Shown here: positions 34,781 through 42,934 of the stretch, one piece after another
Layout: each line of letters begins with the position of its first letter
Numbering within the stretch: the stretch's first letter is position 1
NCBI RefSeq assembly: GCF_036030735.1
Contig: NZ_CP107928.1
Span: 8,928,001 to 8,992,000 of the forward strand
DNA: 64,000 nt
DNA from: Streptomyces sp. NBC_00425
Lineage (GTDB): Bacteria; Actinomycetota; Actinomycetes; Streptomycetales; Streptomycetaceae
Direction of reading: 5' to 3'
Made by a program: the position numbers and the translations under genes
The notes under the pieces: model-generated
The model's database searches: none
What the model was told of the DNA's origin: nothing
What the model saw: only the letters and a program-made list of their open reading frames with translations

Positions 34781-34904
34781 CGAGGCCGACGGACCGGGCC
34801 CGCGGGGCCGCCGTCGCACCGAGGGCGGCACGGGGGCGCGGGGGCGCCGGGGCCCGGGCGGAAGGCCGCCGGAGTCGTCACGCCCCACTGGCCCGTCGCG
34901 GTTG

Positions 34905-37280
34905 ATGCGCCGGGCCAAAGGGACCATTCTGGACGACATGGAGCAAGTCGTCGCTGCGGCGGTCATCGATGCCGACGGCATCGTGACGGCCTGGAGCGAG
35001 GGCGCCCGTCTGCTGACGGGCCATCCGGCCGAGGAGGCCGTGGGCCGGACGGCGGTCGACCTGCTCGCCGAGGACCTGCCGCGGCGTGCGGACGGCCAGT
35101 GGACCGGCCCGGTCGTCGTGCGCCACCACGACGGCCACCCCGTCACCCTCACTGTCACGGCCTGCCCGGTGACCGGCCCCGACGGCCGGCACACCGGCTA
35201 CACGCTCAGCGCCGAGCGCCCCGCGGCCCCCGAGCCGACCCTGGCCGGTCGGGCCTTCCAGCAGGCCTCCATGTCGATGTCCGTCTTCGACCCCCAGCAG
35301 CACTACCTGCGGCTGAACGAGGTCGCCTGCAAGGTCATGGGCGTCTCGGAGGACGTCCTGCTCGGCCGCCACTTCCCGGACACCGTCGCCGACGTCGAGC
35401 CGCACCGGGGCTTCAACCGGCACCTTCGCCAGGTCGTCGAGACCGGCCGCCCGCTCCGCTACGAGAGCTTCACCGCAGCCCCCTCCCTCAATCGCGAGCA
35501 CGCCTGGACCACCGAGATGTGGCCCGTGCGGGACACCTCCGGCGCGGTCGCCGGGGTCGCCCTGGCCGCGTTCGACAGCACCGAGCAGTACCTGGCCCGC
35601 CAGCGGCTGACCCTGCTGAACGAGGCCGCGGCCTCCATCGGCACCACCCTGGACGTGGTCCGCACCACCGAGGAGGTGGTCGAGCTCCTGGTCCCCCGGT
35701 TCGCCGACTTCGTCAGCGTCGACCTCCTGGACTGGGTGCTCGGCGCCGACGAGCCGCCACCCGTTCCGACCGGCGAGGTCGTGCTGCGCCGGGTCGCCCA
35801 CGGCTCCGCCCACGAGGGCACCCCCGAAGCGGCCGTCCGCCTCGGCGAGACCGACGTCCATCCGCCCTTCAGCCCGCCCGCCCGGGCCCTGCGGGAGGGG
35901 CGGGCGGTGCGCATCCAGGCCGGCGAGCCCGATTTCATGCTCTGGCTCGTCGAACGCAACGCGCGCGCCCCCGAGGGCCGCCGCTTCCGCAGCGGGGTCC
36001 ACTCGGTGATCTCGGTGCCCCTGCAGGCCCGCGGCACCACGCTGGGCGTCCTGGTCGGCGTCCGTATCGCACATTCCGACGACTACGAGGACGACGACGC
36101 CGTCTTCGCCGAGGAACTCGCCAGCCGGGCCGCGGTCTGCATCGACAACGCCCGCCGGTTCGCCCGCGAGCGCACCACCGCCCTCGCTCTCCAGCACAGC
36201 CTGCTGCCCCGCGGTCTGCCCGGTCAGGCCGCCGTCGAGGTGGCCCATCGCTATCTGCCCAGCGGGTCCACGGCGGGCATCGGCGGCGACTGGTTCGACG
36301 TCATCCCGCTGTCCGGCAGCCGCGTCGCCCTGGTCGTGGGGGATGTCGTCGGACACGGCATCCCGTCCTCGGCGACCATGGGACGGCTCTGCATGGCCGT
36401 GCGCACCCTGGCCGACGTGGACCTGCCGCCCGACGAACTGCTCACGCACCTCGACGACCTCGTCACCCATCTGGCGGCCTACGACGAAGGCGGCGACGAC
36501 GTCGCCGAACTCGGCGCCACCTGTCTCTACGCCGTCTACGACCCCGTCAGCCGCCGCCTCGCCGTCGCCGCCGCGGGCCACCCCGCGCCCGCCGTCGTAC
36601 TGCCCGACGGCAGCGCGCAACTGGTCCGTATGACGCCCGGCCCTCCGCTCGGCGTGGGCGGCCTGCCCTTCGAGGCCGTCGAGCTGGAACTGCCCGAGGG
36701 CTCGGTCGTCGCCCTCTACACGGACGGCCTGATCGAGGACCGCGACCGTGACGTCGACCGTGCCACCGGCGAACTGTGCAGCGCCCTCACCGCGCCCACC
36801 GCCTCGCTCGACGCGCTCTGCGACAGCGTGCTCAAGGCGGTCCTGCCGGAGGAGCCCGGCGACGACGTTGCCCTCCTGCTAGCCCGCACCCGCGCCCTCG
36901 GCGCGGACCGGGTCGCGACCTGGGACGTCGCCCCCGACCCGGCCCACGTGGCCGAGGCCCGGCAGGCGGCCACCGAGCAACTGGCAGCCTGGGGCCTGGA
37001 GGAGGCCGCCTTCGTCACCGAACTCGTGGTCAGCGAACTCGTCACCAACGCCATCCGCTACGGCGCGCCGCCCATCAGGCTCCGCCTGATCCGCGATCGC
37101 AGCCTCATCTGCGAGGTCTCCGACGGCAGCTCCACCTCGCCCCATCTACGCCGCGCCCACGCCTTCGACGAGGGCGGACGCGGCCTGTTGCTCGTCGCAC
37201 AGCTCACCCAGCGCTGGGGCAGCCGGCAGACCGACCGGGGCAAGACGATCTGGGCGGAGCAGTCGCTCGACCCGGAGTGA
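34905..37280 (+). CDS. PAS-PAS-GAF-PP2C-HATPase signalling protein
   Basis: A 791-residue soluble protein combining opposite enzymatic activities. It has two PAS folds (about 12-110 and 120-235), a GAF domain (about 245-410), a SpoIIE PP2C domain (about 420-630; GGDWFDVIPL and VGDVVGHGIPSS), and a C-terminal HATPase (about 665-791; N box VVSELVTNAIRYGAPP, G2 GGRGLLLVAQL). Such fusions join phosphatase and anti-sigma-kinase-type modules and are a Streptomyces speciality. The STAS target is not adjacent. The start is uncertain: ATG 34905 is used, but ATG 34938 begins the PAS fold directly and has GGA nearby. Confidence 0.88.
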   Translation: MRRAKGTILDDMEQVVAAAVIDADGIVTAWSEGARLLTGHPAEEAVGRTAVDLLAEDLPRRADGQWTGPVVVRHHDGHPVTLTVTACPVTGPDGRHTGYTLSAERPAAPEPTLAGRAFQQASMSMSVFDPQQHYLRLNEVACKVMGVSEDVLLGRHFPDTVADVEPHRGFNRHLRQVVETGRPLRYESFTAAPSLNREHAWTTEMWPVRDTSGAVAGVALAAFDSTEQYLARQRLTLLNEAAASIGTTLDVVRTTEEVVELLVPRFADFVSVDLLDWVLGADEPPPVPTGEVVLRRVAHGSAHEGTPEAAVRLGETDVHPPFSPPARALREGRAVRIQAGEPDFMLWLVERNARAPEGRRFRSGVHSVISVPLQARGTTLGVLVGVRIAHSDDYEDDDAVFAEELASRAAVCIDNARRFARERTTALALQHSLLPRGLPGQAAVEVAHRYLPSGSTAGIGGDWFDVIPLSGSRVALVVGDVVGHGIPSSATMGRLCMAVRTLADVDLPPDELLTHLDDLVTHLAAYDEGGDDVAELGATCLYAVYDPVSRRLAVAAAGHPAPAVVLPDGSAQLVRMTPGPPLGVGGLPFEAVELELPEGSVVALYTDGLIEDRDRDVDRATGELCSALTAPTASLDALCDSVLKAVLPEEPGDDVALLLARTRALGADRVATWDVAPDPAHVAEARQAATEQLAAWGLEEAAFVTELVVSELVTNAIRYGAPPIRLRLIRDRSLICEVSDGSSTSPHLRRAHAFDEGGRGLLLVAQLTQRWGSRQTDRGKTIWAEQSLDPE

Positions 37281-37609
37281 CGCGGCCGACCGCCGACCGC
37301 TCCCGACGGTCACCGGCGGTCACCGGCGGTCACCGGCGGTCACCGGCGGTCACCGGCGCGAGGCTCCACTCGGTCGAATCGGGCGGGGCCGGGGCCGGGG
37401 CGGGTCCGGGCCGGCCCCGCCGGCCGGTGCCCCCGACCTAGCCGTCAGCCCGTCCGGTCTGGTCCGGTCTGATCTGGTTCGGTCCGACCCATGAGCTGCT
37501 CGTCGCACGTGGCCGGACCCCGTGCCGCGCTTGCCGACGCGCGAGTCGGCCGCGCGCAGGCTGCCAGGGCGCGGAGTCCGGCGCAGCGGCGGCGGCCGGA
37601 CGTCCGCGC
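37281..37609. other. Repeat-bearing intergenic region
   Basis: No convincing gene is visible. It holds five 10-bp tandem repeats (37308-37357), a G-rich stretch near 37381-37430, and two exact copies of GTCCGGTCTG (37452-37471) followed by a degenerate third. Confidence 0.6.
37308..37357. repeat. Five tandem copies of a 10-bp repeat
   Basis: The unit GGTCACCGGC occurs five times without mismatch, immediately after the PP2C-HATPase gene. Each unit contains the half-palindrome GGTCACC. Copy number is likely to vary between strains. Confidence 0.9.
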
Positions 37610-37781
37610 TCAGAACTCCTCGTGCACCTCGAGGTCCCTGCCGGGGCCCCCGGCGGGTCCGACCCGCCACGGCCGCCGTCTGCGCGGGGCTGAGCCCGAA
37701 GCCGAAGACGTCGAGATCGGCACGCCGACGCTCCGGGCCGGTCGTGCCGGCGTCGAGCGCGTACTCCGGGATGTCGATCAC
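37610..37781 (-). pseudogene. Small ORF with apparent +1 frameshift (about 56 residues if corrected)
   Basis: A GTG at 37781 is preceded by GGGGGAAGG at good spacing. The first frame encodes VIDIPEYALDAGTTGPERRR, then ADLDVFGFGLSPAQTAAVAG, with G/C at nearly every third position. After the GGGGGCCCC run near 37640-37655 that bias moves to the next frame, which encodes RDLEVHEEF and stops at 37612-37610. Removing one base of the run would join these into an acidic-ended 56-residue protein. Uncorrected, the first frame runs on to 37350 with poor codon use. It is unrecognised. Sequencing error, a true mutation or programmed frameshifting are all possible. Confidence 0.5.
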
Positions 37782-37977
37782 GATGGAGCCTTCCCCCCGA
37801 CCGTGCGGTGCGGGCGTGCCCCCGGCCTCACGGACAGGGGTCGGGTCGATCGACCGGAGCCGCCCCGCCCCGGCCTGGCCCGCCTCGGCCCGCCCCGGCC
37901 CGGGGCACTGTCGCCACGCCGCCGTTTCGCTGTCACGATCTTCCCCGGAGCGGTATCCGACGACGAGCGGAGCGGGC

Positions 37978-38958
37978 ATGACGACGGACTTCGACAGCCG
38001 GACGGACGACGAGGCCGCGCGGGCGGCCGGTGTGCAGGTGCGACCGGTCGCCGGGCACATCGGCGCCGAGATCGAGGGCGTCGACCTGTCCGCAGGCCTC
38101 GACGACGCCCAGGTCGCCGTGATCCTGGCGGCGATGCTGCGCTGGAAGGTGGTGTTCTTCCGCGGGCAGCGCCTCGACCACACGGCGCATGTCGCGTTCG
38201 CCCGACGGTTCGGCGAACCCGTCGTGCCGGGCCGGCGCGGCAGCGCCTCACCGCCGGACTTCCCGGAGATCGAGACGACCGCCGACCGGCTCGAACTGGG
38301 CGGCAGGTTCGGCATGGAGCACGAGGAGTGGCTCCGCCGCCGCCGCCACACGCTGCTGCGTGGCTGGCACTGCGACCACGGGGCCCGTATCGATCCGCCG
38401 GCGGCGACGATCCTGCGCGCCGAGAGGGTGCCGCCCTACGGCGGCGACACGACCTGGTCCAACCTGGCGGCGGCCTACGCCGGACTCTCCGCGCCGGTAC
38501 GGGAGTTCGTGGCCGGGCTGCGCGCCGAGCACCGGCTCGGCGTCGGCTACCAGCCCCGCCCCGGCGACGACGCCTACGTCCGCCACCTCCTCGACCACCA
38601 GGTCGCCTCCGTGCACCCCCTGGTACGCGTTCACCCGGAGACCGGCGAGCGCGTTCTGTACGTCAACGGCTATTACCTCGAGCAGATCACCGACCTCTCC
38701 CGCGCGGAGAGCCGGGCGATCCTGGACATGCTGCTGGAGGAGGCGACCCGTCCCGAGTACACGGTCCGCTTCCGCTGGGAGCCGGGCAGCGTGGCCTTCT
38801 GGGACAACCGCGCCACCATCCACCTCGCGCCGAGCGACAACGCGCATCTGCGCTTCCCGCGGACCATGCACCGGGTGATGCTCACCGGCGAGGTCCCCGT
38901 CGGCGTGGACGGCCGGCCGTCCGAGGCGGTGACGGGAACCGAGCCGGGCCGCTGGTGA
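37978..38958 (+). CDS. TauD/TfdA-family Fe(II)/2-oxoglutarate dioxygenase
   Basis: A 326-residue non-heme iron oxygenase. The facial triad is visible: His131 and Asp133 in RGWHCDHGAR, and distal His298 in PRTMHRVML. FWDNRATIHLAPSD contains the usual Arg/His environment for 2-oxoglutarate. The start region VRPVAGHIGAEIEGVDLSAG is typical. Relatives hydroxylate taurine, alkyl sulfates or phenoxyacetates. It converges on an LLM-type flavin oxidoreductase 6 bp away, a combination often seen with sulfonate/sulfate-ester use, but no transporter is present. The ATG at 37978 lies well within coding sequence. Confidence 0.9.
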   Translation: MTTDFDSRTDDEAARAAGVQVRPVAGHIGAEIEGVDLSAGLDDAQVAVILAAMLRWKVVFFRGQRLDHTAHVAFARRFGEPVVPGRRGSASPPDFPEIETTADRLELGGRFGMEHEEWLRRRRHTLLRGWHCDHGARIDPPAATILRAERVPPYGGDTTWSNLAAAYAGLSAPVREFVAGLRAEHRLGVGYQPRPGDDAYVRHLLDHQVASVHPLVRVHPETGERVLYVNGYYLEQITDLSRAESRAILDMLLEEATRPEYTVRFRWEPGSVAFWDNRATIHLAPSDNAHLRFPRTMHRVMLTGEVPVGVDGRPSEAVTGTEPGRW

Positions 38959-38964
38959 GGCTGT

Positions 38965-39999
38965 TCAGACTCCGGCGCCGGGCCGCCATCCGAGCGCCGG
39001 ACCGAGCTTCGTCGCCATGTCGGTCAGGATCTGCACGTAGTCCTCGTGCTCGAAGGCGAACGGCAGGGCGAAAGCCACCTCGTCGATCTCGCGGAACGCG
39101 GCGTGGGCGTGCAGGCGTTCGGCGATCTCGTCCGAGGCGCCGACCAGGTCCGGGGCGAAGAGCAGGCAGGCCGGGCCCTGTGGGGAGGTCGTACGGGGGA
39201 GCCGCTTCGCCGCGAACTCCTCGTACTTCTCTCGCTGCCGAGGTGAGGCGGAGTCGGTGGGGACGACCACGAGCCCCTGCGAGACACGCGCCGCCGCGCC
39301 GTCGGGGTGGGCCGCTCGGAAGGCCTGGACGTGGGAGAGCTGAATCTCGGCGAAGTCCCGTGCGTCGTCGGGCCCTTCGGCCTTCACCACGCTGCTGGTG
39401 AGGAAGTTCATGCCGTGTTCCCCGGCCCACCGCGCCGATCCGAGGCTGCCGCCGCCGTACCACAGGCGACGGCCCAGACCGGGGGACTGCGGCTGCACCC
39501 GGTCCGAGAACACCTCGAAGCCCTCCGCCCCGCTGAAGTCGGTGGCCGGTTTGCCGCGCACGAAGTCCAGCAGCCGTCGCACCCGCTCGTAGCCGAAGTC
39601 CTCCGCGTCCGAGGTGTCGGGGTACAGGGCCTCCCTGACCTGCTCGTAGTGCATCGGCGGCCCGACGCTCACACCCGGGTTCAGACGGCCCGCGGACAGG
39701 ACGTCGACGGTGGCCAGGTCCTCCGCGAGGCGCAGCGGGTTCTCCCAGCCCAGCGGGATGACCGCGGTGCCGAGCTCGATGCGCCGGGTGCGCTGCGACG
39801 CGGCTGCGAGGACGGCGACGGGGGAGGAGATGCCGTACTGCAGGTGCCGGTGACGCACCCACGCGCTGTCGAATCCGAGGCGCTCGCCGAGTTCGATGAT
39901 CTCGAGCGTGGTCTCGTGGCCCCGGCCCGGGTCGTCCCCGTCGAACAGTCCGATGGTCAGGAAGCCCAGCTTGCGCAAGGGGCGAGGGGTCGACGACAT
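38965..39999 (-). CDS. LLM-class flavin-dependent oxidoreductase
   Basis: A 344-residue luciferase-like monooxygenase with the (beta-alpha)8 fold. The N-terminus is LGFLTIGLFDGDDPGRGHET, followed by LGFDSAWVRHRHLQYG and SQRTRRIELGTAVIPLGWEN. The flavin-binding region is RRLWYGGGSLGSARWAGEHG. A reduced flavin substrate is expected from a separate reductase, none of which is encoded nearby. The substrate is unknown; its neighbour TauD hints at sulfonate or related chemistry. The ATG at 39999 has GGAGG 7 nt upstream. Confidence 0.88.
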   Translation of the reverse strand: MSSTPRPLRKLGFLTIGLFDGDDPGRGHETTLEIIELGERLGFDSAWVRHRHLQYGISSPVAVLAAASQRTRRIELGTAVIPLGWENPLRLAEDLATVDVLSAGRLNPGVSVGPPMHYEQVREALYPDTSDAEDFGYERVRRLLDFVRGKPATDFSGAEGFEVFSDRVQPQSPGLGRRLWYGGGSLGSARWAGEHGMNFLTSSVVKAEGPDDARDFAEIQLSHVQAFRAAHPDGAAARVSQGLVVVPTDSASPRQREKYEEFAAKRLPRTTSPQGPACLLFAPDLVGASDEIAERLHAHAAFREIDEVAFALPFAFEHEDYVQILTDMATKLGPALGWRPGAGV

Positions 40000-40068
40000 G
40001 GGGCTCCTCCATGGTCCGACGGCGTGCACGGCCGTTCAGCGGTGTGGCGCCGATTGTCGCAGGCGGCT

Positions 40069-41574
40069 TCAGACCAGCGGGATCGTGACCTCGTCCTCGA
40101 CCGGCGGGTTCAGTTCCTGGGCGAGGTTGCCGGTGGCCGCGAAACAGCGCAGTCGCACCGACTCCGGTGTGACGTCCAGCCGCAGGAAGCACTTGAAGAA
40201 CGGTGGGCTGTACGTCACCGAGCTCGGCGAGAACAACTGCGTGTAGATCTTGCGTACCGGCAGCCGGAACCGCTTGCGGCGTTCCGGTCGGCTCCCCGTC
40301 CCCAGCAGGCCGGCCAGCAGCCGGATCCGGGGAGTCACCCGGACCTGCGGACCCGGTGTGCGTGTCGGCGGGATGCCCAGGCGTTCCGCGACGACCGCCT
40401 GCGCCTCCTCCTCGGTCAGGGCGAAGAAGCGCCGCAGCCGCAGCCGCCGCCCGTAGAGCCTGCTGTAGAAGGCAAGGGAGTCGCCGCGCAGCGGATAGCA
40501 GCGGAAGTCCTGCTCGGTGACGCCGGCGACGGAAACCCGCGGGATGGTGTGCGTGGCGTGCATGAAGGCGCCCCCGCCGCCGGCGACGACGTACTGCAGG
40601 GTCCGGCCGTCCGCCAGACGCACCGGATACCGCTGGTAGTTGTGGATGTCACCGCCTATCGCGGCCACGTAGCGGTGCTCCGGCGCGCTCACGATGTCGT
40701 CGACGGTGCCGCCCCCTTCGACGGGGCACGGGTGGTGCTCGCCGTCGACGTACAGGGGCGATCCCGTGACGAGGATCTTCGGCCGAGGCCCCCGGGACAC
40801 CTCGCGCAGCCACGCGCCCTGTTCGGCGTCGAGGACGCCGAGGAGCCCGGTGTCGATGCCGATGATCCGCACGGGCCCCGTGTCGATCGCCCAGTACGGC
40901 CCGGGCTGCACGGCCTGCCGGCCCGCCCCGGACCGCAGCGCGCGGGCCTCGTCGAGCCGTCGGCCGTCGTGCGCGCGCGGCCGGTGCCACAGCAGGGAGC
41001 GCAGCCACGCACGGGTCAGGGGACGTGCGGCGGGCTCGGCCGGCAGGGCCGGGGCGTCGCCGCAGAAGACCCGCATGAACGCGCCGAGGTCCTCGTACCA
41101 GTCGTGGTTGCCCGGTATCGCGTAAATGGGGGCCTGGTAGTCGCGGTAGGGGCGGAAGAACTTGGGGCCGTAGTCGTCGGCGCTGCCGACCGGGTAGATG
41201 ACGTCGCTGGCCAGGACGGCGAAGGAGGTGCCCTGACTCGCCCTCAGGAAGCCCGGCACCACGGCGTACTGGGGATCGTCGCCCTCACCCGTGTCGCCGA
41301 TGACCATGAAGGAGAAGCGGTCCGCGTCCGCACGCCGGATCACCTTGTCGGCGGGTGCGCCGGCCGCCGTGCGCTGCGCCACCAGACGGCTGCGGGTACG
41401 GCCGGTGGGATCGCCGAACCAGGAGGCGAGCACCCCGTTGCGGGCGGCCCACAGGAGCCTGGGGTTCAGCCACGAGATCTTCTCGACCCGTCCCGGCATG
41501 AGCTGGCGGTACGCGCCGTGGTCGGCTCCGCCCCAGCCGGCGCCTTCGGCGGTATCGCGTGAGGAGTCAGACAC
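40069..41574 (-). CDS. Metallophosphoesterase (calcineurin-like)
   Basis: A 501-residue soluble phosphoesterase. Metal-binding motifs are FMVIGDTGEGD, LASDVIYP (normally GD-V), IPGNHDWYED and, later, IGGDIHNYQRYPV. This is the four-part calcineurin-like signature with one substitution. The C-terminal 150 residues (FALTEEEAQAVVAERLG onward) are an additional domain of unknown function. The substrate is not predictable. The start is uncertain: GTG 41574 gives a normal N-terminus, GTG 41598 is also in frame. No ribosome site is strong. Confidence 0.82.
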   Translation of the reverse strand: MSDSSRDTAEGAGWGGADHGAYRQLMPGRVEKISWLNPRLLWAARNGVLASWFGDPTGRTRSRLVAQRTAAGAPADKVIRRADADRFSFMVIGDTGEGDDPQYAVVPGFLRASQGTSFAVLASDVIYPVGSADDYGPKFFRPYRDYQAPIYAIPGNHDWYEDLGAFMRVFCGDAPALPAEPAARPLTRAWLRSLLWHRPRAHDGRRLDEARALRSGAGRQAVQPGPYWAIDTGPVRIIGIDTGLLGVLDAEQGAWLREVSRGPRPKILVTGSPLYVDGEHHPCPVEGGGTVDDIVSAPEHRYVAAIGGDIHNYQRYPVRLADGRTLQYVVAGGGGAFMHATHTIPRVSVAGVTEQDFRCYPLRGDSLAFYSRLYGRRLRLRRFFALTEEEAQAVVAERLGIPPTRTPGPQVRVTPRIRLLAGLLGTGSRPERRKRFRLPVRKIYTQLFSPSSVTYSPPFFKCFLRLDVTPESVRLRCFAATGNLAQELNPPVEDEVTIPLV

Positions 41575-41658
41575 CGGTGCACCGTAGCAATGATCCACAG
41601 TGCGGCGGCAGTCGGGCGACCGGCGACGACGTCGTGCGCGGCGGGCGCGGGCGGTCGT

Positions 41659-42486
41659 TCACTCACGGCTCCACGACCGGACGGTCGCCGGGCGTTCGGC
41701 CGGTTCTGAAGGCGTCCCGGTCCGGCCCGACCGGGCGGGCCGGTTCCACTCGCCGTCGCCCAGCACGAGCAGCGGATCGAACATCACCACCACGCCGGCC
41801 AGCAGCAGGAAGATCACCGGACCGATGAGCATCGGCAGCAGCAGTGAGGTCGCGGTGTCGCCGGTCCAGGACGCCGTCGTGTCGTGCACGTGGACGCTGA
41901 CCGCGGCCATGGCCGTGTAGTGCATGCCCGACACGGCCAGGCCCATCACCAGACTGGCGCCGAGGCTGGTCAGGAACCCGCGGATCGTGACGGCGGCCCA
42001 CAGGGCGGCGGTCGCGGCGACCACCGCGATCACCACCGAGAGCGCCACGGTGAACGGGGCGTACGACACCGCCCCGTTGAGCTGCATGGCCGCCATGCCC
42101 AGATAGTGCATGGCGGCGACCCCGAGGCCGGTGACGGCGCCCGCGAGTGACAGCGCCGCGCGGCCGGCGCCGCGGTAGCCGACGATGAACACGCCGACGC
42201 CGACCACCACGACCGCGACGGCGAGGCTGAGGACCGTCAGGCCGACGTCGTAGCCGACCCGGGTCTCCGCCACCTGAAAGCCGATCATGGCGATGAAGTG
42301 CATCGTCCAGATGCCGCAGCCGATCGACGCGGCGCCCAGCGCCAGCCATCCGGGCTTGAAGGACGCGGGGTTGAGCAGTGTCCGCACGATGCAGCGCAGC
42401 CCCAGGGCTCCGCCCAGGCAGGCCATCACAAAGGCGGCCGCCGGCGTCACCGCCCCGTACCGGAATCCGTCGATGGTGCCTTCCAT
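41659..42486 (-). CDS. MHYT-domain integral membrane protein
   Basis: A 275-residue protein with about seven transmembrane helices. The three MHYT signatures appear as IWTMHFIAMIGF, VAAMHYLGMAAMQ and SGMHYTAMAAVS. MHYT domains are proposed to coordinate copper and sense O2, CO or NO. Here the domain is not fused to a GGDEF/EAL or kinase output, and its C-terminal tail is short and basic. The ATG at 42486 has GGGGGAG 6 nt upstream. It precedes the M4 protease divergently (448 bp between starts). Confidence 0.92.
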   Translation of the reverse strand: MEGTIDGFRYGAVTPAAAFVMACLGGALGLRCIVRTLLNPASFKPGWLALGAASIGCGIWTMHFIAMIGFQVAETRVGYDVGLTVLSLAVAVVVVGVGVFIVGYRGAGRAALSLAGAVTGLGVAAMHYLGMAAMQLNGAVSYAPFTVALSVVIAVVAATAALWAAVTIRGFLTSLGASLVMGLAVSGMHYTAMAAVSVHVHDTTASWTGDTATSLLLPMLIGPVIFLLLAGVVVMFDPLLVLGDGEWNRPARSGRTGTPSEPAERPATVRSWSRE

Positions 42487-42934
42487 CGCCAACTCCCCCC
42501 AGAGTGACGGACGTTCGTGGAGGAATGTCTACGGGTAGGGCGGCGGTGAACGCAAGCGTTTCCGGCAAGTCGGTTTCGTGCCCCGTCGGGCGGAGGGCGG
42601 TCGCCTCGACGGTCCGCGAGCCCGCCGCGCCGCTCCGGCCCCGAGTGTGAGCGCGTCTTCCCGGGAAACGCACAGGTCGTTCACAGTTCCTCGGGGTCGG
42701 GAGGCCCTGGGCGGCTCGGGTACCGAGGGATAACCCTCGAAGCGTCTCGTTATGGCTGACATGCCACTGACAAGCCTGTCATTCTCCTGGCCAACCGCCG
42801 TACACCGGCGAAACGTTGCCTTCATCGGTGCACGGTCCCGCACGGTTCAGCTCTGGCAGCTCGTCCCGGACAGCACACCCGTCTGCCCGGTCTGTCACCG
42901 GCCGTTCCCCACGGCCGCAGCAGTAGGAGAACGA
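42487..42934. other. 448-bp intergenic region upstream of the M4 protease gene
   Basis: No gene is supported. Notable elements are the inverted repeat 42724-42739, TGACA-AGCC-TGTCA (42768-42781), and CTGACA twice 11 bp apart. These lie 150-210 bp upstream of the protease start and may bear on its regulation. Confidence 0.5.
42724..42739. repeat. Perfect inverted repeat upstream of the M4 protease
   Basis: CGAGGG and CCCTCG flank ATAA. It is about 195 bp upstream of the GTG at 42935. Confidence 0.5.

Noticed and set aside
37491..37977. Upstream extension of the TauD frame
   Set aside because: No coding bias; the TauD family start is at 37978 and the minus strand holds the small frameshifted gene.
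42718..42723. GGGTAC upstream of the M4 protease as a SigB -10 box
   Set aside because: No GNNT lies 14-16 nt upstream.
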